Notes: a model not told the origin generated them from the sequence alone. A stretch of DNA of 64,000 nt from Acanthopleura granulata (GCA_016165875.1 JABBOT010000011.1:14072408-14136407); one strand, 5' to 3'; positions 51,601 to 61,822 are shown, numbered from the stretch's first letter. Numbers and translations: made by a program.

Positions 51601-53971
51601 CATGATGTCTTCACCTGCCGGGATTTTTCACAATAGTCTTTATTTTTCTTTCCCCTCCAGTTTTTTAAAAAAAAAAAAAAGAACAAACCGCTTTAGTGTA
51701 ACTCTCTTTGCGGCACACTTCTTCTAGGTAAGGTTAAGATCTGTGAGCCAGGAACTTACGTGCACCCTGTCCCCAAATTATCATAACCACCAAACTCCGG
51801 GGTCATCCATACTTCCTGACCTCTTCCCTTCTCGAGATATTTCGCAATGGGTTTTTTTTTCCGTTCTTCTCTTCCATGGCTTGCAGAGCCAAGCGCTTTT
51901 TATAGGACAGCCTTTGTGCGCAATGACACAGGTAATTATACCTCTAGAGGTATGCCAAGAGCTTCTCAACCGTGGCGTCAAACATACACTGTCTCATCTT
52001 TCAGTCGAATCAAGTCAAAGCCCAGGTTAAATAAATACACTCAGCCGTAACCTACGGCTTCCACGACCTCGCCATTATACATATAGCTGATGGCTCAGCG
52101 TTACACCGTTGATCAATAAGCAGCAAATGTAATGTACGAACGATGATGCATACGAAGATAAACTTTGCTGATGACTCACCCACGTGAGGTCACCTGAAAA
52201 TCAGGAATATATTGGCCTGGCTGCCGGGCTGGATGTTTTTGTTAAATATTTATATCATATTTTTTTTCTTACTTTTTCTGTTCCCGGCGAATTAAATGTG
52301 GTTTTCTAAGGACTCTGGATATTTCCAATATGAAATAACCTTGCACACATAAACCATGTGTGAATGTGTGTGAATACCAATCAAGTAAATAAACGAAACT
52401 CATGTTCACCTATTTACATTCCATATCTACAGTATGTATATTTATTTTAATGTTGTTTAAGCCTACACTCAGAAATTTTCATTCAAACGATAACAGTCAG
52501 TTTTTTTGGGCGGAGGAAACTGCAGTTCCTGGGATAGATGTGACATACAGATATGCAAGTTTTTTGTGGAGTACAAGTAATGTTTTACGACCATTAGACT
52601 GCGTAATGTCCCATGCATACATAATATTTTATGATCTATATTTTCAGCTTTGTTGGAAGATGGATTCGGGAAGGACAGGTATTTCCACTGCATTGTAGCC
52701 GAAAAGGACGATAGTGATATCGGTAAGTTGGAAGCCTAAAATAAGTGTTTGACAAACCTTCACAGGAAGAAAGTTTTGCAGATTATGAAAATACTCTCTA
52801 ATAAGTCCTGTGTACGAGTGGTACGCATTATTGTGGCAAACATCCACATAATTTTTCTGTCTCAGCAGTACAAATGTGTGCAAATTTGTACACAATCGTG
52901 TTTACAGAGTATGTTCATAAAAATACCCGATCATTTACACAAGAAACATTTTCCACCTTGTCACAATGTGTTCATTTATCGTCTCTGAATTAAGCTTCCT
53001 TCACCTCTTTTGAGATGTTTTTAACTTTTGAGACATTTGGTAACTGAAAAAGAAATACACTGCTTCTTTATTTATAACATGCTTAGTCTTTCTTATTGAA
53101 CTGCATATCCATACCTTCCCTTAAAATCTGGTAGAAAATTATATTTTTGTTTGCCCATCAGCAGTACTACTATCTGTCGCCAAAATTAGAAAAAAATAAG
53201 ATAGATCACATCACCGTACATTACCGTGTACCTGACTGCAAAATGGATGTAGCGTGGAGAGAATTAAACTCTTCAAGACTATATATCTACTCTTTGTTAC
53301 ATCATTAAATTATCAACCAGGTGTTAGAAAGGTAGACCGTAATATGAAATACACATTTGTGTGGTTAGTTTTTTTTTCTTTGCGTGTAAATTTCAAGGAT
53401 ATTGTATATGCCATCCCTTGTGCAATAATATTAACTTTTTTATTGTGTTTCGTCCGTTTGAGAATGAACGTTGATGTAAAACAATCTGTTTATATTTTAT
53501 GCCCTCACATTTTGTGTAATAATATTATCTTTTTAGTGTCTTTCGTCTGTTTGCGAATAAACGTTGATAGAAATAATCTGTTCATATTTTACTGCATTTA
53601 TACTTCGTGTTTGATGTAGTATTCAATTCTTAATTTGTTTCGTGTATTCGCGAATGAAAATTCTCAGAAGAAATCGACATACATTCTGACTGCTACCTTC
53701 AGACGTCTTATTGCACTATTCATGTTTTATTTGGTTCGTCTGTATATGTCGAGGGCCTCCGTGGCCAGAGAGGCGTAATGTCCAAGGTGTCTCTGACCAA
53801 TACAGTGCCTTAGACTCAAGCCGGCTTCCTCTCCGGCCATACGTGGGAGGGTCCGCCAGCAACTTGCAGATGGTTGTGGGTTTAAACCGGGGCTCTGTCA
53901 GGTTTCCTGTCATCATAATGCTGGCCTCCGTCGTATAAGTGAAAATCTAATAATAAATAAATAAATAAACA

Positions 53972-54012
<41 letters not shown>

Positions 54013-55617
54013 AAGGTAGATCTGGGTTTATCTCTCTATCTGTACACATACTTTTATTTCAGAAGGCAGTTTTCCAGAACTTATAGGCTACGCCTTGTAT
54101 TTCTACACGTACTCCACCTGGGAGGGTAGAATGTTATACATGGAGGATCTGTACGTGTGCCCCGAATACCGTGGGGAAGGCGTGGGCAGCTCTTTGTGGA
54201 AAACTGTAGCTAAGGTATGTCATTTCATTCTATGACAGACTGACACAGCAAGGTTATAAATTGTTTTGCATCTGGTATACGAGTACTTTTTAAGATGTAT
54301 TTCAAAAGATTATGGTTTAGTAGTTAGAAGGTCCGCCTCGAGATCTGGAGATCCGGGAACAATCCAGTGCTGGTCCATACCAACATGACCAGTGACTTCC
54401 AAAATGGTACTTGCTGCTGCCTTGCATGGCGCTTAGCACTGAGGGGTTAGAGTTAGGAAAAGGGACTGATCGGCCCGGTGTCAGTAAAATGTGACTGCTC
54501 TCTAAAAACGACTGTGCGCCACAGGTACACACACTGTAACAAAATTAAACATCTACAGCCTTTGAGTACTAGTGATACAGCCATGTGTACCACCAATACA
54601 CATATTTTTTCACAAGTACACAATTTGTACACGTCTGGTGCACAAAGTTTGTGGATGTTTAATTTTGTTACAGTGTGTGTACCTGTGGTACACAGTCGTT
54701 TTTATGGAGTGGTTGGGATGTCATGTCTGGTGTCATCGGCATGATGTCCCATTTGACATGAAAAAATAAGCGTACGCACACACACACACGCATACACACA
54801 TACATACATAAATACATACATAAATACATACATAATACACACATTCACGTCATTCACGTCATTCCGTCGTGCATGTCTTATGCCGCACCATAAACTTTTT
54901 TATTGTGTTTCGTCCGTTTGAGAATGAACGATGATATAAAACAATCTGTTTATATTTTATGCCCTCACACTTTGTGTAATAATATTATCTTTTTAGTGTC
55001 TTTCGTCTGTTTGCGAATAAACGTTGATAGAAATAATCTGTTCATATTTTACTGCATTTATACTTCGTGTTTGATGTAGTATTCAATTCTTAATTTGTTT
55101 CGTGTATTCGCGAGTAAAAATTCTCAGAAGAAAACTGTTTCTTTTGAAAATCTATATATACCAGTACTACAAACTACTCTGGTAATTTTGTAAACTTTCA
55201 CACTTTTTTCCATTTTGAATGTAAAGTTTCATTGGGGTCATTGTGTATGTAACATACACAATGTCTGCTGCGGATACAAAAAGAGAAAACTTTATCCACA
55301 AAGTGTTGAAAAACTCGGTCCTGTAAGACCGCGGCTCCGTACTCAAACCGTCCCATTTTCCCTGACCTACCATTGAATATCAGCCGATATGTCTTAATTC
55401 TTATTCGGTTATCGATTTCCAGGAAGCTGTAGAAAGGAAATGCACGCGGATGCAATGGGTTGTCGCCAACTGGAGTAAGTCTTCCATAGAGTACTACAAA
55501 AGAAATGGCGCCGAGGATATGACGAAACAGGAAGGATGGCACGTGTTTCGAATGGACCATTCAGCGCTCAACGAATTTGCATCGTCATCGCGAAGAAGAA
55601 ACACGGCCACGGAGTGA
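45537..55617 (+). CDS. SSAT: Spermidine/spermine (diamine) N1-acetyltransferase, 5 exons
   Basis: Exons are 45537-45602, 47052-47103, 52648-52722, 54063-54214 and 55423-55617. All introns are GT-AG and phases 0, 1, 1, 0 join into 179 codons plus TGA. An in-frame TAA directly precedes the ATG. The protein is a single GNAT domain collinear with human SSAT1 (171 residues). The family uses acetyl-CoA to acetylate polyamines in the cytosol, the rate-limiting step of polyamine back-conversion and export. Key residues fall at the positions I recall for human SSAT1: Glu92, Arg101 with the acetyl-CoA loop RGEGVGS (101-107), Tyr140 as the catalytic acid, Glu152 and Trp154. The stretch Tyr81-Ser-Thr-Trp and the Pro98-Glu-Tyr segment look more like SSAT2 (thialysine acetyltransferase), so substrate preference is uncertain. 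The C-terminal tail is Ser/Arg-rich and about eight residues longer than human. Confidence 0.93.
46078..46390. repeat. Degenerate minisatellite, SSAT intron 1 (left part)
   Basis: About 10-12 diverged units of CATAGCTGAGGATACATGCT plus GTTAAC, with variable length. Same unit as the array at 46630-46990. Confidence 0.85.
46391..46629 (-). mobile_element. SINE family 1 inserted in a minisatellite, SSAT intron 1
   Basis: Reverse-oriented SINE with tail TTTATCTATTTATTTGATTG, a body with a small deletion, and a head ending at about 46629. Both flanks are minisatellite sequence (CATAGTTGA and CATAGTTCA), so a target duplication is likely but cannot be separated from the repeat itself. Confidence 0.85.
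46630..46990. repeat. Homogeneous 26-bp minisatellite, SSAT intron 1 (right part)
   Basis: Ten near-perfect units of GCTCGGGGTACATGTTGTTA plus ACCATA (about 46660-46920), bordered by one or two diverged units on each side. No unique spacers, so it is not CRISPR-like. Confidence 0.93.
47052..47103 (+). CDS. SSAT: SSAT exon 2
   Basis: A 52-base exon coding residues 23-39 and the first base of codon 40, equivalent to the human ELAKYE helix. Acceptor CTACAG, donor GTAAGTA, phase 1. Confidence 0.9.
47470..47620 (-). repeat. Dispersed repeat C, partial, SSAT intron 2
   Basis: Keeps AACTGACAAGAGGCCACATT, ACGTGTGACCAGCCAATTAC and TCTGTAGCCTTCTATG. Confidence 0.7.
47766..47832. repeat. Three 21-bp tandem units, SSAT intron 2
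   Basis: Three copies of CACACGCCGCACCGTGACAA plus T, nearly perfect. Inside a chance 104-codon frame. Confidence 0.85.
49406..49582 (-). mobile_element. SINE family 1, 5'-truncated, SSAT intron 2
   Basis: Tail and body only, in reverse. GTGAAAAA occurs on both sides (49406-49413 and 49573-49580) as a probable target-site duplication. Confidence 0.83.
50838..51005. repeat. Degenerate AGT/TAG-rich low-complexity tract, SSAT intron 2
   Basis: Repeated GTAGTA, TTAGTA and AGTAGT words. The Leu-rich frame on the opposite strand is a by-product. Confidence 0.75.
51010..51360 (+). repeat. Dispersed repeat C, SSAT intron 2
   Basis: Keeps GTGGAATTTGGCCTCTCGTC, TACTCTAACTGTTCATGAA and GACCAGGTCTCGGTGACTTT, showing that the family extends past the word shared by shorter copies (compare 13160-13200). 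Confidence 0.72.
51361..52647. other. SSAT intron 2, right part
   Basis: No repeat family recognised apart from short A and T runs. Two overlapping frames (51743-52030 and 51781-51981, opposite strands) have no domain. Confidence 0.5.
52648..52722 (+). CDS. SSAT: SSAT exon 3
   Basis: Codes residues 40-64, including LLEDGFG and the FHCIVAE strand, both strong family signatures. Acceptor TTTTCAG, donor GTAAGTT, phase 1. Confidence 0.92.
53433..53673 (+). repeat. 241-bp direct repeat, left copy, SSAT intron 3
   Basis: Matches 54893-55133 base for base with about five substitutions and no indel. Internally it holds two diverged sub-units of roughly 90 bp (each with TTTCGTC/TGTTTG and AATAATATTATC-like words). 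Confidence 0.93.
53753..53975 (+). mobile_element. SINE family 1, SSAT intron 3
   Basis: Starts GGGCCTCCGTGGCCAGAG, has the body (CTTCCTCTCCGGCC ... GTCGTATAAGTGAAA) and a TAAATAAATAAA tail that leads into a (TA)n run. Sits about 90 bases upstream of exon 4. Confidence 0.85.
53976..54010. repeat. (TA)n microsatellite
   Basis: About 16 TA units directly after a SINE tail, about 50 bases before exon 4. Confidence 0.9.
54063..54214 (+). CDS. SSAT: SSAT exon 4 (acetyl-CoA-binding exon)
   Basis: Codes residues 65-115 with the catalytic Glu92 strand and the Arg-X-X-Gly-X-Gly loop that binds the acetyl-CoA pyrophosphate. Acceptor TTTCAG, donor GTATGT. Its 152-base length is not a multiple of three, so skipping or deleting it breaks the frame. 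It is flanked by 241-bp direct repeats. Confidence 0.93.
54316..54775 (+). mobile_element. SINE family 2 interrupted by a MITE, SSAT intron 4
   Basis: Left part has a tRNA-like head (TTAGTAGTTAGAAGGTCCGC, GATCCGGGAACAATCC) and the family body up to GTGACTGC. The right part resumes after 54704 with GGGATGTCATGTCTGGTGTC. Followed by a CA/CATA-rich microsatellite (54776-54870). Confidence 0.78.
54503..54704. mobile_element. MITE-like element with about 50-bp terminal inverted repeats
   Basis: The left end (54503-54553, starting TAAAAACGACTGTG) is the reverse complement of the right end (54654-54704) over about 51 bases with two mismatches. Both outer ends carry TA, fitting a TA target duplication as in Tc1/mariner-type elements. 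The 100-bp centre is non-coding. It splits a SINE, so it inserted later. Confidence 0.82.
54776..54870. repeat. CA/CATA/CATAAATA-rich microsatellite
   Basis: Runs of CA, then ACAT and AAATACAT words, then two CATTCACGT units. Follows the family 2 SINE. Confidence 0.85.
54893..55133 (+). repeat. 241-bp direct repeat, right copy, SSAT intron 4
   Basis: Right partner of 53433-53673 in the same orientation; exon 4 lies between them, 1460 bp from repeat start to repeat start. Confidence 0.93.
55423..55617 (+). CDS. SSAT: SSAT exon 5
   Basis: Codes residues 116-179 with Tyr140 in EYYKRNGA and the EGWHVFRMD strand, ending in a Ser/Arg-rich tail. Acceptor GATTTCCAG. The stop is TGA at 55615. Confidence 0.93.
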   Translation, partial: EAVERKCTRMQWVVANWSKSSIEYYKRNGAEDMTKQEGWHVFRMDHSALNEFASSSRRRNTATE

Positions 55618-55733
55618 ACGAAACGAGTTTGGGGGTGCAAATGACTTCAGACGACATAAGGAATTCTGTGCAGTATGTTACATGTGTCACATGCAGATGA
55701 CGTTAGAAAGACGAGCAAATGTGTTTTTACTCT

Positions 55734-55739
55734 ATTAAA
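55734..55739 (+). promoter_or_regulatory. Candidate SSAT polyadenylation signal ATTAAA
   Basis: Common variant signal 117 bases after the stop codon. Canonical AATAAA words also occur further downstream (about 56412 and 56615), so a longer 3' UTR is possible. Confidence 0.4.
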
Positions 55740-56694
55740 GGGTGCATCGCTTTCAGGGCACAATTGTAAATAACAAGTGTACGCGAACTGCTCTTGAAGT
55801 GTACCATGCAGATCTAAGCCACATGTTCACTTTCTCTGGAGACATATAGATTTTATGACAAGACCATTGCCTTTGCAGTATTGAGCAAAGAGGTCTTTTA
55901 TGCGCAAACTCTTCCAGAATGTGTTGCCAAGAAACAGTCATTGTCACCTGTTTCCAATCAGAGAACATGAATCTCTTGTCGGCCTTGACAAATTTTTATT
56001 CGAAAGAATGCTCGCTATATGTACATATGGAAAGAGTAAGACATACACAAACGCGTCCATTTTATTTGTATGCTGTCAATCATTTGAACTCTTGCTCAAC
56101 TTCGTCAGCTTGTGCCATACCCTAAGTGGACGCATGCAGGAGTCACTTTGCTGATTGGAACGAAACATTCCACGTTCTGAGTAATGCTGGGCCACAGCTT
56201 CACGTCTGGTTCAGAGTATGGCGTGTGTTGGTCCACAAAAGTAAACGTTGGGTTCAAAATTGGGAAGAGAAATGTACCTACATTTACTGTTCTTCTTAGA
56301 GTTTGTCACTGTTTAAAAGAAAAGTTTTAAATTCATTACTGTTCAAATGTTAATGCGTAAAATGTAAAAATATGCAACGTAACAAACTTATATAACCTCT
56401 ACTCAGCCGATCAATAAATAGACATACATCTACTGTCTCTGTCTCATGAAGATTCGGTTTTGAGGTAAAATGATCTGTTGTTTTCCAGCGTGCATATTCT
56501 GGCTTTGTTAAAACGTTCACAAAATTGTCGACCAACCTCGAAAGGAATTGTATAATGGATCATCTGATAATTTATTTGTTATATATAAGCCTTTTGTTAT
56601 GAGAACGAACTGTACAATAAATGTTTTCTTTTCATGTGATTGCACGGATTTTGTCACTACTGAGTGGATAATGTCCATTGTGATTCATTCATTA

Positions 56695-56760
56695 TTTCTT
56701 TCTTTATTTGTTTTATTGGTGTTGTACGCCATGCTCAGAATATCTCACTCGTTATTGAGT
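56695..56760 (-). mobile_element. SINE family 1, short tail fragment
   Basis: Reverse-oriented tail and terminal body only (TTTATTGGTGTTGTACGCC and an ATCTCACTC remnant). Heavily decayed. Confidence 0.55.
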
Positions 56761-57249
56761 ACATACACGAGCGCTCGGAGTTGAGCTGAGTTGTCTTAAA
56801 AGAAAAGACAACACAAATAACTAAACTAGGTTAAGTGTAAAGATAAAACTACAACCAAAGATAAACGGGCATTTGTGAACGTCTTTGCCACAGGGTCTAG
56901 CAATCTTGCGGTGCGCTTTGGTTGTTTATTGTTTGAATTCAAATTTTGCAGACCTTATTTCTATGTTTAGAGTTACGTTGATGGTGACTCGTGGCCAAGC
57001 TGTTGTAATACATGAGTACTACATCGACAGTTTACCCACAAAACCTCACTAAAAGCAAGGAATAAAGAACAGAACATAAAGCTTAGGCCTGAGTTCCCCA
57101 CTTGTTCATTCCCACGCGCCCTTGGACGGAGTGGGCATTTTTCCACTTCCATCATCTAGTTGTGGTAGAAAGAATACATTCGCCCTCGCCGCCTACCAGA
57201 CAGTTTATGCCGTCTTACATGAATGTTCATGCTTACCCGTGCTTTCTTC

Positions 57250-57330
57250 ACTACATAATCATGTGAGCCGTCGTGTAAGTGAAATATTCTCGAGTTCGCC
57301 GTAAAACATCGATTAAATAAAATAAATTAA
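57250..57330 (+). mobile_element. SINE family 1, 3' fragment
   Basis: GCCGTCGTGTAAGTGAAATA followed by the terminal GCCGTAAAACA and an A/T-rich tail. Confidence 0.65.
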
Positions 57331-58529
57331 ACCTGATAAAATTACAGCGAAAGTCTTTCGAGCCGTTGGGAACCATTTAGTCAAGATGAAAATATTTTAA
57401 CTTTCCAATGCGAGTCGCTTTGCAGTAAATTTACCACTCTGCTCAAATATTTACAATTACACACTGGCTGTAGCATCCACTGATATCTGTTTTTGCTTTA
57501 CAATAGCGAAAACCATTTCTAGGAATAATAAAGGATAAGCGGGAGAAGTCTCAGTGCAAGCGACTGCAAACTTGCGTTGCCTATTTAATTTGGTTATATA
57601 AACTTTAAGCTGCATGCGATAGTCAACTTTGTAAGTCGGCCAGTCAGTGTAGCGGTCCATCAGTTGCTGAGTTGGTCGGCCATATTTTGGGTGTACCGGT
57701 GCTACCTTTTAAGATAGGCCAGTCGGTCAAACTGTTTATATTGTACATCCTGTCTTTACAACATGGTTGTTGGACGTAACTATGTGTCCGGATAGAACGA
57801 GACATCGATTTTGTTCGAGATGTCACAGCTACAGGGAAGTCCAGCTTGTTGTCATGCACCTGAGTCTTGCACCCGGGTGAGATGGCCAGGCAAAAACTTC
57901 ACCATATTTGTACAGTCGCTTATCCATTAGCTTAAGTTTAAACAAAGTCAGTGGCATTCGCATCTGTACTGCATATGGTAGCTTAACCTAAATTTGTCAG
58001 GGGCTATCTTCTGCCCCGATTTGCCGTGTACATTATCACACCTATAGTAAACCCCATACAAGCCTCTGCCTGACCTAACAAAGAACGGGTTAGGAGTTAA
58101 ATATTGACAGGTATGACCCTGGTGAATTTGTCAATGTTGGAGGGACCTTGGTGATAAAAACCCCTTGACGTTCGCTGGAGACCAGTTGTTTTCCAATAAT
58201 ATGGCGCGCATGTCTGTCCTCATAAGTGGGAATGGTTGTTAATAACTTACCAAAAGTTCTCCTGCTTCTTTGATGTATAAACCTGATGGCCATCATATTA
58301 TGGGTGATACATGCATATTCTTCAGTATGCGACATTAAATAGCACAGAAATAAAACCGAATAAACGAACTTAAGTGGAAGCCGACTCCACTTTAGACAAC
58401 TAGGTCCCGCATATATGGGATGTAATACAGGTACACTTGTGTATTGAGTGTGCTGTCATCGATAAACAAGTATAAAGAATATATGACTAGAATGAAGGTT
58501 CCGCGGTACATGACAGCACGCCCAAGCAG

Positions 58530-59690
58530 CAACATGGGACAGAATGTCTATAAAGCAGCACAATATTTTCCGCTTTTCAGAAACAGAGCAAAATGTGCGT
58601 ACAGCACATTAGTACAGAATGTATGTACAGCTCATTAGGACAGAATATATATACAGTACCTTAGGACAGAATGTGTACACAGCACCCTAGAACAGAATAT
58701 GTATACAACACCTTAGGACAGAGTGTGTATACAACACCATAGGACAGAATGTGTATACAACACCTTAGGACAGAGTGTGTATATAATACCCTAGGACAGA
58801 ATGTGTATACAACAACATAGGACATAACGTGTATGCCACAACATAGGACAGAATGTGTATAGAGCGCCTTAGGCTATAATGTGTATACAACAACTTAGGG
58901 CAGAATGTGTACACAAGACCTTAGGACAGAATTTGTATGCCACAATATAGTACGGAATGTTCGTAGAGATGCAATGCATATACAGGAACATAGGACAGAA
59001 TATCGATAAAATTAATATTTGGACAGAATGTCGGCGAGATCGGACAGAACTTTCATACAACAACATTGGACAGAATGCCCATAGAGTAGAACAGGGAGGA
59101 GTGTCTATATGGCAACATAGGACGGAAAGCTTGTGTAGCAGAGTGTCTATACAGCAACATGGGAGAGCATGCAACAGCAACATTTTTAGAATGTAGGATA
59201 TCATACGGGGAGCAGTGAAGTTGCTCATGTGATGGAAAATTCACTGAAAACAAATACAGAGTTTATTTCTATACAGAATGCCTATATCCCCAACGCATGG
59301 TTCCCTTTACATTGTCTTCATGTCGTTTATTTTCCACACAGAATGTCTATATCCCCAACGCATGGTCCCCTTTGCATTGTCGTCATGTCGTTTATTTCTA
59401 CACAGAATGTCTATATCCCCAACGCTGTCGTCGCCGTTCCGGTGTTCCTATGCTGCAGTCTTTTATAACACAGGACAAAATGTCTATGTTGCAACATAGG
59501 TGATCGGGAGGCATCATAGGAAAAATCTTTTTTGAAAGTGAGACAGAGATAATTTCTACAGAGGACGTCTGTGCAGAAACATAGTGCAGAATATATACAC
59601 AGCAACACATGACAGAATGTCTGTACAGGGAGAATGAATGCATATGTACAGCAACACATGAGAGAATGTCTGTGTAGTGAGAATAATGTA
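58530..59690. repeat. Long degenerate tandem array, unit about 25-28 bp
   Basis: More than 25 diverged units of the type TTAGGACAGAATGTGTATAC plus AACACC. The most regular part is 58600-58960. At 59272-59430 a longer unit of about 63 bp (ACAGAATGTCTATATCCCCA ... CATGTCGTTTAT) occurs about two and a half times. Several frames of 60-120 codons on both strands are artefacts of the repeat. Confidence 0.85.
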
Positions 59691-60479
59691 GACTCATCGG
59701 CCATTAATGAATCAGTAAGATAATAAGAGGAGTCTTCAGTGACTTCAGTTACTCTGCTGATCTGGTCCGAAGACTAAATTTTATGAGTTGAATGAGCTCA
59801 GGCTTTTTTCAGTGTACGGAAAAACAGAGACGTTGCCTATGTGTCGTGAATTTATATAATAAAAAGTAATGTTTTTTCCGATCGTTCTGTTTCCAACAAT
59901 GTCGATTTTTATTTTACCTCACAAATCAGTAAAGAGATTTGCCGTTTTATGTCTCGATTAGAGAACAGATGATGTCTGTGTCTTTCTTCTCTTTGCATGA
60001 ATCCGTCCTATTTTTTTATTTATACATTTTCTCAGCTCTTTGGTGGTGTGTGCTATTTCTTGTTTTTGGATACTGGTCTTGCGATTAATGACCGGGAACG
60101 CTTAGTGAGACTGGCGGGCGTTAGGCCAATGTAGTTTGCGAGGCCAAGATTGAGAAGATTCTATTTCCTTATGTATTCAAGTACACCTGCTTGGTGATTC
60201 AACAAATTACCTGAGCTGAAATTCACACGGTGATTTAAATGAAATATGGGTGGAGTTTTATTAAATGGTAAAGTAGACTGGATTTAGAAATTTTACATTT
60301 GTAACGGCAACGGTAGTAGGGCGATTTGCAACATGGCTTGCCCTAATTCAAGTATATAACTTGCACAATTTTGACCATCCTTGCACCGATAACGTTATGA
60401 ATGGATATATTGAGCAATATTTTAGAGCGTCTGCCAAACTAGGGTCTTTCTTAATGTTATTGTGTACAGGTATTAAATG
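59691..60479. other. Intergenic, nothing recognised
   Basis: AT-rich sequence between the tandem array and a dispersed repeat C copy. Confidence 0.55.
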
Positions 60480-60850
60480 TTATAACAACACAACATTTTT
60501 AATATTTCTACACCAGTGACACCCAGTATATTGCAATCGGAAAATTACCTGAATTGAAATTCCCCTGGGTCTCTAAATGAAATATAGCCAACACCATTCT
60601 CACGGGTTGAGTTTTATTACATGATAATTTTGAAATTAATTCTGCCAAAGCCATTCTATCGGAGGGTGGGGGTGGGGGGTGAGGTGTTGTAAGTTATTAC
60701 CTCTTAATCACGAACATGACAAGAACCCCAATTGAAGTAAAATCTCAATTAGGTCGGATTTCACAGAAACTTATGGAAATTTGCAAACTGTAAAACTGGT
60801 ACTCTGGTTTTACTCTCTATGCTGCAATCCTCTGTATGGCATTTATGCGT
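60480..60850 (-). repeat. Dispersed repeat C, diverged
   Basis: Reverse orientation with GGTCGGATTTCACAG, GTAAAACTGGTACTCTGGTT and TATGCTGCAATCCTC. Confidence 0.6.
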
Positions 60851-61059
60851 GAATGCAATTCTCGAAGATTTCCATAGAAGACCTGAGTCATCTTTCATAT
60901 GGCTTAGTATATATAGATAATTTTTTCGTAAGTTTTTCCTTCCGTTCATTCCATGCATCGATATCCACGATATAAAATATACAATTATAATACAACAAAT
61001 CTATGGGTTTGTTCACATTGAATTAATTATGCCAAGATTGTATTTTTATCATATAAAAG

Positions 61060-61310
61060 ACTGCAACACTGAGACTAAAACCAAAGCAGTGGCAATACTG
61101 TGACAGTTGTAACCTGTGAAATTCGGTCTCAGTTACGGTTTTATTCAAACTGATCATGTGAATTTTTAAAAAATAAAAACTTACACCGCCCCTAGCACCC
61201 AGGCGTAATCGAAGTTAAAACAAAATATATACAATCATGTTTACTACACTTTTATTACATGTCACTGGTGTACAGAATTACTCAAAATCATAATTAACAC
61301 CCAATCAAAC
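61060..61310 (+). repeat. Dispersed repeat C
   Basis: Keeps GAGACTAAAACCAAAGCAGT, TGTGACAGTTGTAACC, TGTGAAATTCGGTCTC and CACTGGTGTACAGAATTACT. Confidence 0.7.
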
Positions 61311-61512
61311 ATAACACACAAAACTTTCCGAGGACTATATTTGGAAGAATTATTGATGTTTTACTGGGATATATTTTGACTGATTATTGTGAGATTACTG
61401 AGACATTGAATTTCTATTGAGTTTTGCGTTGTATTGAAACATAGGCTACTTTATATTCTGCTGAATATTTCACGACAACAACATATCTTGTGGCACCTTA
61501 AAACTACATACT

Positions 61513-61822
61513 AAAATCAACGGATGGCGGAGGGGGGGGGGGGTGCCCGTGCCTCAAGTCGGTTAGCGCGCTATGGCAGCACAATGACCCGAAGCCTCCC
61601 ACCAATGCGGTCGCTGTGAGTTCAAGTACAGCTCATGCTGACTTCCTCTCCGGCCGTAAGCGGGAAGGTCTGCCAGCAACTTTTGGATGGTCGTGGGTTC
61701 CCCCCGGGCTCTGCCCGGTTTGCTCTCACAATAATGCTGGCGGCCATCATATAAGTGAAATACTCTTGAGTACAGCGTAGAACACCAATCAAATAAATAA
61801 ATAAATAAATAAATAAAATCAA
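61513..61822 (+). mobile_element. SINE family 1, full length, with target-site duplication
   Basis: AAAATCAA flanks the element at 61513-61520 and 61815-61822. It has a G-rich start, tRNA-like head (CTCAAGTCGGTTAGCGCGC, B box GAGTTCAAGTA), full body and (AAAT)n tail. The best-preserved copy in the window. Confidence 0.9.

Larger units (their letters stand above)
55740..58529. other. Intergenic, downstream of SSAT
   Basis: Besides two short SINE fragments (56695 and 57250) nothing is recognised. Confidence 0.55.

Noticed and set aside
58869..59697. Cys/His-rich frames of 97-119 codons on the minus strand
   Set aside because: They are translations of a degenerate tandem repeat and occur in several frames at once.
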